This document shows positions 57,501 through 64,000 of a DNA stretch of 64,000 nucleotides, one piece after another. This DNA is from Diogma glabrata. Taxonomy: Eukaryota; Arthropoda; Insecta; Diptera; Cylindrotomidae. The notes beneath the pieces are model-generated. The model saw only the letters and a list, made by a program, of their open reading frames with translations. It did not search any database and was not told where the DNA came from. Where the stretch lies: positions 427,785,638-427,849,637 of the forward strand of contig OY856187.1 in assembly GCA_963693315.1 (NCBI GenBank), read 5' to 3'. The position numbers and the translations under genes were made by a program. Numbering within the stretch: the stretch's first letter is position 1; each line of letters starts with the position of its first letter.

Positions 57501-58049
57501 CAGGGACGCTCCACTATCCAACAGTCCAGTATGTTGTTTACCCAATATTGACACGGTGGCATAAGATCTCACATCGTTGGCCAATTTCACAATAGAGGAA
57601 ATGGTTTTAGTTTTAAACAAATGACGTTGTTGCCAATAAATACGAGAACGGAGCGCAGAGCGCGATGGAAGTTTCAAAGATGATAATGAATCGACAAATA
57701 GGTTTGAGCGTATTTTCAGGTATTCGTTCAATCGTTGTTGGAACGATTTGATTTTGGTCCATAATGGAGGTGGTTCAGTATGAGCGGGTGTTCGTTTCAA
57801 TAATGTTACATTGATATCATGGGTGGATACCAGTGTATCAGAAGCAGTGTTCAACGGGTGTTCTATAAGAGTGGATGTTGAAGCTCGGCTCAATAGTGTA
57901 TCGTGTACCAATAAGTTATTGGGATTGGTAGATGAAACATCTGAAGGATCAGGAGACAAATTAAATTTGGTCTTAGATGAATCTAAGACAGGTCTTGGGA
58001 GCGAGAAAAGGTGTTGGGATTCTGGCCCCCCCTTCGGTTTCCCTGACAA
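54561..58049 (-). CDS. pol: Ty3/Gypsy Pol: protease, reverse transcriptase, RNase H, integrase (intact)
   Basis: An uninterrupted 1,162-codon frame, read by -1 shift from gag. The first codon is a TTG, so it is not expected to start on its own. The protease has LLDSGASLTVIGG (about 57,510). The RT has RLCLDSRKVNTVTKKDAYPL, FVRMPFGLCNAPQT and the catalytic YLDDLLIVTD (about 56,620). RNase H has FTLQCDASNDGIGCVLLQ. The integrase has an HHCC zinc region (SSHGGLAKTLF, CKTC), Asp in YIDILGPYP, Asp in VSDNGTQFKS and Glu in NASERVNRSV. The C-terminal part ends with VYHSKDIRA. Length and domain order are those of a complete Gypsy Pol. No disabling change is seen, and no chromodomain or env follows. 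Confidence 0.94.
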   Translation of the reverse strand: MSGKPKGGPESQHLFSLPRPVLDSSKTKFNLSPDPSDVSSTNPNNLLVHDTLLSRASTSTLIEHPLNTASDTLVSTHDINVTLLKRTPAHTEPPPLWTKIKSFQQRLNEYLKIRSNLFVDSLSSLKLPSRSALRSRIYWQQRHLFKTKTISSIVKLANDVRSYATVSILGKQHTGLLDSGASLTVIGGDFAKEIVQTPDLLTYSSAVVRTADGQRQKILGLIRTKISFMNQVRTLDVYIIPSLTQNLYLGIDFFNAFGLFNPLLNLPTLPTTESVLSELSMDDQARLQNTVQLLPSFSKMGLGRTHLLEHVIDVGTAAPIKQRHYPISPAIERLMGEELDRMLSLGIIEVSNSPWSSPVVLIRKPGKNRLCLDSRKVNTVTKKDAYPLPQIDGILSRLPQSNFISSLDLKDAFWQIPLEKHSREKTAFTVPGRPLYQFVRMPFGLCNAPQTMTKLMDQVIPPHLKSCVFVYLDDLLIVTDTFEAHLKLLEDISQCLRRANLTINVEKSKFLLPEVKYLGYVVGGGTLKIDPDKTLAISEFPTPRTSKQIRRFLGMTGYYRRFISDFSAMSSPISDLLKKNSTKFVWTPEAETAFVNLKNALISAPVLINPDYTKPFTLQCDASNDGIGCVLLQCDMDGMEHPIAYMSKKLNSAQRNYSTSEKECLAAVRGVKKFRAYVEGQAFKIITDHASLKWLMQQKDLSGRLARWSLKLQGYVFDIEYRKGNLNIVPDTLSRRDSVDVISDLCPVPELDLNSPFFNTSRYLELVNLVTEADGTLPDLKVISGRVYKRTACLDLDIPSEGEVWKLWLPEEYTDECIARAHNPPTSSHGGLAKTLFNIRKFYYWPRMYTQVKSYIGNCKTCKEIKATNVPLRAPMVSQMKTERIGQRLYIDILGPYPRSKAGNIAILVVLDHVTKYPFLFPLRKLTAEPICHLLATNVFHVFGCAEVIVSDNGTQFKSKLFEDFLAKHGVKHSLLALYSPQANASERVNRSVLSGIRAYLKEEHSKWDLHLSEIACALRCSLHQTLQCSPYYAMFGIPMVTHGSSYELLRRLNSLLEPGETILRPDYLNKIRIRILDLTAEAFVKSAERYNLRARLTLFKPGDTVFRRNFILSDAGKKLSAKLAQKFIEARVIRLVGSAAYELEDLASKRRGVYHSKDIRA
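57970..57989 (-). promoter_or_regulatory. Hairpin over the gag stop codon
   Basis: GTCTTAGA and TCTAAGAC form a perfect 8-bp stem with a 4-base loop. The TAG of gag (57983-57985) lies in the stem. It starts 35 nt downstream of the slippery heptamer, further than the usual spacer, so a direct role in frameshifting is uncertain. Confidence 0.45.
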
Positions 58050-59548
58050 TTTTCACAATTAGGACACAACACATCGTCCTTCCCACATCCCCAACAAAAC
58101 AATCGCTGTGATTCACGACAATCGTGCCACCGATGACCAGGTCGTTTGCAGTTCCAACAAATAGTTGAACTGGTTATTCGTCTCATATTAGGGGCAGGCT
58201 GTATTGCCGCAAGTTCGTTGGATGTAATTGGTAACGATTCAGTTGGCAATTCGTTAATTTGTATTTGTGAAAATTCACGATCTAAATCCACCTCAGACAC
58301 CGGTCTCGATGGTCTAATGTTATAATCGCGCGGTCTGGTTATTGACTCGGCCCATAATTTTTCGCGGTCACGGCAGAGCTGGCGCAGATGTTCCAGTCCA
58401 TAGATGGTGACATAAAGTAGCTCCCTTCTAATTTCCAATCGTAAGTTGTTGCGAATCAAGGAGAACAACTCCACATCCGGCATCGGTGCTCGTAGTTTAT
58501 CGCCTAGTCGATAAATTGATTGTAAGAATTCATCAAACAATTCGGTGGGCCGCTGTTTCCTGGCCCTCATCCGCTCCTTTACCTCTTCGTCCGTCTGCCT
58601 GTCTTGAAATTCTATTCGAAGAGCATGACATAAGTCAGTCCAAATAAGCTGTCGGTTCTGGCGAAAATATCTCCAGAACCAATCAGCGGCACGATCTGTG
58701 AACAACAGGTACAGACAGCGGGTGACAACAGTAAAATCGTTATTTAAACACATCTCTGTCAGCCGCTCTATTCTGAAGATGAACGCTTCAACATCCAGAC
58801 CATCGGGTCTGCCTGAGAACGTAACGTTCCAATTTCTAACTGTGGTAGAGTGCTGATCGAGATGTGTTCGTAATCTAGCCGGAGCAAGAGCAGGAGGAGG
58901 TTCAGCAAACATTGGTGGTACCGGTACGTTATTCCGTACATACGCATTTACTGGTGTATAATTTCCGGAATGAACCGATTGATGTCTCGGGGTGGTGGGC
59001 GAGATTACATTATGCGCTAGGGGTAGTAACACTTCAGGTGCTGGAGCACGTGATTGCATCATTGAGTGATTAATTCTCGAAATTTCCTGATCGATGTGAG
59101 CATTTACTGCTTCCTGAAAACCTTGATCTTCCGCTGCAGCGGCACCATATATGGGAGATCGTTGAGCTATATTCACTCGCACTTCATCGGCGAGTCGAGA
59201 TGGTGGAAGACGGTTTGCCAAAGGCGTGGACGAGGGCTGATTTCCGGTACTGGAACGACGTTGCCAACCTGCGGTAACAGATCGAGTCACAGGTCGCGGT
59301 GGGGGTGGCACTATTGTATAATTATTTTTATCTATCCCTCGAGGCAACCTCTGTAATTCTGCACGCTCACAAGCGGCTCGACAAATTGGGCAGGAGTGAT
59401 TCTGCAACAACCAGTCGTTGAGGCAGATGTCATGAAAGAGATGGTTACACCGAGTGAGAAGTTTTACGTCGGCCGGCACTATTTCGTGTTGACAAACAGC
59501 ACAAGAGCTGGACCTATCCAGAACGTCAATCTTATCAGTGGCAGACAT
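57983..59548 (-). CDS. gag: Gag with N-terminal RING-H2 finger (Ty3/Gypsy)
   Basis: This is a 521-codon intact frame from the ATG at 59548. Residues 16-56 form a canonical RING-H2: C16-x2-C19-x14-C34-x-H36-x2-H39-x2-C42-x10-C53-x2-C56. It includes the hydrophobic residue between the first cysteines (Val18), Trp46 and Pro54, positions that contact E2 enzymes in RING E3 ligases. A proline/serine-rich linker follows. A Gag capsid core lies at about 236-395 (VRNWNVTFSGRPDGLDVEAF, RCLYLLFTDRAADWFWRYF, RARKQRPTELFDEFLQSIYR). Zinc knuckles are near the end (CWNCKRPGHRWHDC, then CWGCGKDDVLCPNC). It should build the particle; ubiquitin-ligase activity is inferred from residues only. It overlaps pol by 67 nt. 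Confidence 0.92.
   Translation of the reverse strand: MSATDKIDVLDRSSSCAVCQHEIVPADVKLLTRCNHLFHDICLNDWLLQNHSCPICRAACERAELQRLPRGIDKNNYTIVPPPPRPVTRSVTAGWQRRSSTGNQPSSTPLANRLPPSRLADEVRVNIAQRSPIYGAAAAEDQGFQEAVNAHIDQEISRINHSMMQSRAPAPEVLLPLAHNVISPTTPRHQSVHSGNYTPVNAYVRNNVPVPPMFAEPPPALAPARLRTHLDQHSTTVRNWNVTFSGRPDGLDVEAFIFRIERLTEMCLNNDFTVVTRCLYLLFTDRAADWFWRYFRQNRQLIWTDLCHALRIEFQDRQTDEEVKERMRARKQRPTELFDEFLQSIYRLGDKLRAPMPDVELFSLIRNNLRLEIRRELLYVTIYGLEHLRQLCRDREKLWAESITRPRDYNIRPSRPVSEVDLDREFSQIQINELPTESLPITSNELAAIQPAPNMRRITSSTICWNCKRPGHRWHDCRESQRLFCWGCGKDDVLCPNCENCQGNRRGGQNPNTFSRSQDLS
58025..58031 (-). promoter_or_regulatory. Putative -1 ribosomal frameshift site GGGGGGC
   Basis: In the gag frame the bases read AG-G GGG GGC, i.e. 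X XXY YYZ with X=Y=G, Z=C. A slip back by one base here enters the pol frame, which is -1 relative to gag and open through the site. It lies 40 nt before the gag stop. Confidence 0.65.
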
Positions 59549-61920
59549 TATGAATACTCAAACCGCCGCACAGGACCAGATCAATAAATGCACGTATATG
59601 GAGAGCGAAACGAAAATTATTACACTATCGATGTGAACGTTGAATCCAAATAAACAATTTAATTATCAACAGAAAAGATTATTTTATTCCAATATTTGAG
59701 TATTTTGAATATTTTAAAGCAGAATTTTAAAAAAAAATTATATGGAAATTTAGCGATTCAAACCTCAAACAGCTGCGCAATGTCTGACCAATTCGTCAAT
59801 TATATTAAATAAGATTTATTATTGTCTTGATATTATTTCACTACTATTTACAATTGTTTTCCAAGATGCTGAAATATGAACAGAACAAAAATAAACGGTG
59901 AGATTGGAGAGAAAGTAAGTATACTACAAATATGGCAGAAGATGGCAATTATGAAAATTTTCCAGACCCAATTCCGGGCAGATCTGGGGGTTCCCGGACT
60001 CGAATCTAAGTGAAGAAAAAAAAAAAAAAAGGCAAACTAAGAAAATAGAATGCTTCGTCTGACTTTCTCACTTACGACAAAGCGAACAAAACAATGGACC
60101 TTGGAGATTAAATCGGTATTCTAAGGCTATGGAGACACAAAGTGGATTGATAAATACAAATTTCGGACTCAATTGGGGCTGGGCAAATCCGACGATCCCA
60201 GGAACGATGATGTCAAGCTAAAGAAAGTTTACTGGTTTTAACGGATAGCAGTTTAATCTGGTGATCAAACAAACGCGAAAAATGAAGTGCGAGAAAAAAA
60301 AAACGAGTAAGCTATACTATTATTGACGATGTAAGTGGAGAACAAAATTTATGAATCAACCTGCGGGAAAATTACGATACTACACTATTGTAGGCGGTGG
60401 AATAAACAAAAATTTCCGAATCGATTTCGGACGACTCTGGAGTTCCCAGAACTCGAAAATAAAAAAAAAACAGTGCGGCAAGCCTACCGGTTCGGCAAGA
60501 AAATACTTAAAATTAACAAAAAAAAATTTAGAAATTTTAACTAGGTGCTTAAAACTAACATGCAATGAACAATTGTAATAAAAAAAATATAATAGTAAAC
60601 CTAATGGCTAATATTAATTTGCTGCTCCGGGCTGACTTCCACGTTGGTAAGTATATTCCAGGTTGCTTGGCAATTCTTGATTTATTTATTTGGTCTTCTT
60701 TTGTCTATTCTTTATATTTCTTGTTTGTTTTCGTTGTATACTATTTTTATTTATTTATTATTTTTGGTTGGATCTAAAATTGATGAAACGAAACGGATTA
60801 GTGTCTGATATTATCAGCGGCTATTTAATTATTTATTCAATTATTTATTTAATTGTTTAGTTATTTTCTATTTATTCGTTTATTCGTATTAATAACAACG
60901 GACAGAGGACGGACGGACCAATCAAGGGTTATTCATCACACTGGGGTTGGAAGTGGTGATCGCCGGTCTTTCCTTAATAATTTGTTGTTTTTATATTGTG
61001 GTGGGACCAAAGAAAAAGTTAAAATTACCTACGTTAAAGGATGGGAAAAGGTAGGGGAAAGGGAGCAGGAAGGGAGGTATAAGGAAGGGAATTGATAGGG
61101 TGGGAAAGGAGTGAGATTGGGTAAGAGCTGGTAGTGTCTCACACAGCGGACGAGTGTTGATGGGGTGGTCAGAAGATAAATCCTCTGAACCACCATTCAA
61201 TCAACAACACTCGCCAACTGCGATCCACACCACCAACTCATACGGAAGGTGCTATGGTCTGAGCTAATCCAATTAACTCACGACATGAAGGCTGGGCGAA
61301 CATCTTCCCTCAGCAGTTGATATCAAACTGCTTTAGAAGATGTTCCCCAGTATCATTCGCGAGAACCGGACCACCCAGACCATAGGGTGCTAACGCTCCA
61401 GGGAGGGGACTCTAACGTTATGGAGTCGTTAGCCCAGCTATGAATCTCGCTGTCACAGCGAACCCAGAGCATAACCAGATGACCAGGATGGATGTGATAG
61501 GCGTATACACCATTTCACAAATATCTAATCCTGGCATCTGGTCACCTCTGGCATTCTCTGTGCCAGTAAGAAACCCAGCCGTTACTAGGGTCCGTGGGTT
61601 TGTAAGGCCCATTGAGAATGATCCCGTAGAGTCATTCTCACCCTTGCGTTTCATAGAAAAATAGAAAGGAGAAACATTGCTGGAGGCGTGGGGACGCAAA
61701 ACCCCATCGAAGAAAAGTCTAAGGAATCTAAGACCTCCTTCGCTCCTGCGCGTTTGAAGCAGGGAACTGCTTCCACGCCGCCAGAGTCTTTAACTATTAT
61801 ATGGTGGATAATGAAATTGAATTTGACGAAGAAAAATTTTAAAAAAAAATTTTCCAAGTTTTTTGAAAATGTGGAGGGACTCCTCCAGAGTCCTACATTG
61901 CTGTAGGGACCCTTAGAGAA
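59549..61920 (-). other. 2.4-kb leader between primer site and gag
   Basis: Long for a Gypsy leader. It holds three copies of the UTR motif (59,925-60,030; 60,115-60,230; 60,345-60,470), an AT-rich part (60,560-60,900) and a purine-rich plus-strand run at 61,025-61,125 (a pyrimidine tract on the coding strand). A 93-codon minus frame lies at 61,418-61,699, with no recognised domain. It may contain regulatory or internal-initiation signals or an intron; the sequence does not decide. Confidence 0.5.
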
Positions 61921-61938
61921 GCCCCACGTTGGGCGCCA
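61921..61938 (-). promoter_or_regulatory. Primer-binding site for tRNA-Lys
   Basis: The plus strand reads GCCCCACGTTGGGCG-CCA, identical to the last 15 bases of tRNA-Lys(CUU) plus CCA. The coding strand therefore has an 18-nt complementary site (TGGCGCCCAACGTGGGGC), three bases inside the 5' LTR end. Confidence 0.92.
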
Positions 61939-61941
61939 ATT

Positions 61942-64000
61942 TGTAATGAAGCGCTTTCTCATTGGCGAACCAATGAGAAGGACATAGCAGGAAGCGTACC
62001 TAGCGAGATTGATTTTCAAGCCCCAAACTAGCTTCAGTCCATGGGAACGATAAAGTAACCCTGCTACTTCAGCACAAATACAGACATGTACGCTATTCAC
62101 GAAAATTTGCAGAAATGGAAAGAAATACAAGTGGAAAAACGAAGACTCTGGCGACCCCATTGGCGAAAGACCCACGATCAACACGTCCAACCCCTCCACA
62201 ATCACTCTCAGACGCTCACACACTCACACTTCACGCATACTATCGTTCGCCCACACATTCACACTTCACACATACCAACATTCACCCGGACATTCAATCA
62301 CTGACTCGCCCTCTCACACACATTCCCACTTCTACATTAGACAGCAAAAAAAAATAAAGGTAATAAAACAAGTCCACTCACCCCATGATTAATCCTCCAG
62401 TCGTCCAAGTCCTTCGGCCTTAGCCCTCCATCAGTGATGATTCATCCAACAGGTATGGTATTACAAAAATAAATGTACGGATAATCCACTGGTGCGTGGT
62501 CAGTTCGGCAGCAATAGCAAACCAGTTGGTGTAAATATGGAGTTGAAAATATGACAGTATCAGCAAAAATTGTATATAAATAATCAGTTGCAATATTCCG
62601 AAATTTTGTAAAAATGCTGCGTTGAAAATACGATAATATCAGCAAAAATTGTATATAAATAATCAGTTGCAATATTCCAAAATTTTGTAAAAATGCTGCG
62701 TTGAAAATACGATAATATCAGCAAAAATTGTATATAAATAATCAGTTGCAATATTCCAAAATATTGTAAAAATGTTGCGTTGAAAATTACGATAATATCA
62801 GCAAAAATTTTATATAAATAATCAGTTGAAATATCCCAAAATATGGTAAAAATTGTTGCGTTGAAAATACGATAATATCAGCAAAAATTGTATATAAATA
62901 ATCAGTTGCAATATTCCAAAATTTTGTAAAAATGCTGCGTTGAAAATACGATAATATCAGCAAAAATTGTATATAAATAATCAGTTGCAATATTCCAAAA
63001 TATTGTAAAAATGTTGCGTTGAAAATTACGATAATATCAGCAAAAATTTTATATAAATAATCAGTTGAAATATCCCAAAATATGGCAAAAATTGTTGCGT
63101 TGAAAATACGATAATATCAGCAAAAATTGTATATAAATAATCAGTTGAAATATCCCAAAATATTGTAAAAATGTTGCGTTGAAAAGGCGATAATATCAGC
63201 AAAAATTGTATATAAATAATCAGTTGAAATATCCCAAAATATTGTAAAAATTGTTGCGTTGAAAATACGATAATATCAGCAAAAATTGTGTATAAATAAT
63301 CAGTTGAAATATCCCAAAATATTGCAAAAATGTTGCTTTGATAATACGGTAATATCAGCCAAAAATTGTATATAAATAATCAGTTGTAATAGCCAAAATT
63401 TGGTAGCAATGTTGTGTTGAAAATACGATAGTATCAGCAAAAACGGTATATAAATAATGCGTTGCTATACGGTGATAATGTTCAAAACTTGGTAGAAATG
63501 TTGTGTTGAAAATACGGTAGTAACAACAAATATTGCATGTAAATGATACGTTACAATGCGGTGATAACATCCAAAACTTGGTACAAATGTGGCGTTGAAA
63601 ATACGGTAGAATCAGCAAAAATGGTATACGAATAACGGTGATATGATAATTGATAATACGGTGATAACAGCCAAAATTTTGTAAAACAAAAAAAAATGTT
63701 GCGTTGAAAATACGGTAGACTCAGCAAAAATTGTATACGAATATTAAGTTGAAATATGTCAAACATACGGCAACAATAGCAAAATTTTGACGCAAATGCT
63801 GCGCTGAACCAAGTAGTAATAGCCCAAAACTTGATATAAAATGATGTGTTACCCCGAATATAACATATGACAGCACCAGCCAAAAATTCAATATCTATGT
63901 TGCGTTGCAAGGTGTATGAGATCTAGTAGTAATAGCCGAAAATTTGAAACCAAGGTTGCGTTGAAATGGTTAGTAATAGCATAAATTTGATACCAGGTTT
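61942..64000 (-). repeat. 5' LTR of the RING-Gag Gypsy element, cut by window edge
   Basis: It matches 50283-52341 throughout the visible 2,059 bp, including the minisatellite. Near the end adjoining the primer site is the hairpin TTCTCATTGG-CGAA-CCAATGAGAA. On the coding strand this LTR is upstream and would hold the promoter in the part outside the window. Confidence 0.92.
62524..64000. repeat. 79-bp minisatellite inside the 5' LTR
   Basis: It has the same array as at 50,865-52,330, with the same variant units in the same order, showing that both were copied from one template. Confidence 0.92.

Noticed and set aside
61651..62223. 190-codon minus frame across LTR and leader
   Set aside because: It spans the LTR end and primer site of the Gypsy element; no conserved domain.

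Overview
The window is repeat-rich, AT-rich nuclear DNA from an animal, most likely an arthropod and probably an insect. The reasons are the element mix (BEL/Pao with a baculovirus-F-like env, Ty3/Gypsy primed by tRNA-Lys, Penelope, RTE, CR1/Jockey-like, hAT, pogo-like), long introns or UTR-free AT-rich spacers, and no bacterial operons. I cannot name the species. I found no host protein-coding gene that I can support; practically every coding stretch belongs to a transposable element (TE), and most are nested in one another.

Layout, left half. 1-862: endonuclease end of a Jockey/CR1-like element (minus). 1.1-1.4 kb: a dispersed repeat, one of four copies. 1.4-7.1 kb: a broken BEL/Pao element with gag-protease, RT-RNaseH-integrase and an env remnant. 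7.1-9.1 kb: tandem repeats and a 200-N gap. 9,948-13,831: a hAT transposon with a perfect 8-bp target-site duplication (TSD), invaded by a long foldback element that itself holds a Penelope remnant and a tandem array. 14.0-16.3 kb: minisatellite, hairpin-rich repeats and a 590-bp palindrome. 18.9-26.5 kb: a head-to-tail pair of Penelope-like copies carrying two identical hammerhead-ribozyme-like motifs; the upstream copy is split by a complete RTE retrotransposon (intact 980-codon ORF, 10-bp TSD).

Layout, right half. 28.0-28.8 kb: a pogo-like non-autonomous element. 31.1-33.4 kb: a decayed CR1-like copy (minus). 33.4-40.4 kb: a Ty3/Gypsy relic whose integrase is split by a near-complete CR1-like element of the same family (ORF1 with PHD finger, intact 959-codon ORF2). 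42.8-45.8 kb: a decayed Jockey/CR1-like element of the same type as the one at the left edge. 46.6-48.5 kb: two dispersed-repeat copies, one adjoining a hAT element (8-bp TSD) whose transposase is in turn split by a 118-bp MITE. 48.7-50.3 kb: TA microsatellite and AGAGCT-rich DNA.

50,283 to beyond the right edge: a very large, apparently young Ty3/Gypsy element on the minus strand. It has near-identical LTRs (over 2 kb each, packed with a 79-bp minisatellite), a tRNA-Lys primer site, a 2.4-kb leader, a Gag with an N-terminal RING-H2 finger, a -1 frameshift overlap into an intact protease-RT-RNaseH-integrase polyprotein, and a tRNA-Lys-like relic in its 3' untranslated region. This RING-Gag element is the most unusual thing in the window. 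In it, Gag would assemble the particle, the RING could recruit an E2 ubiquitin-conjugating enzyme, Pol would be made by frameshifting, and tRNA-Lys would prime reverse transcription.
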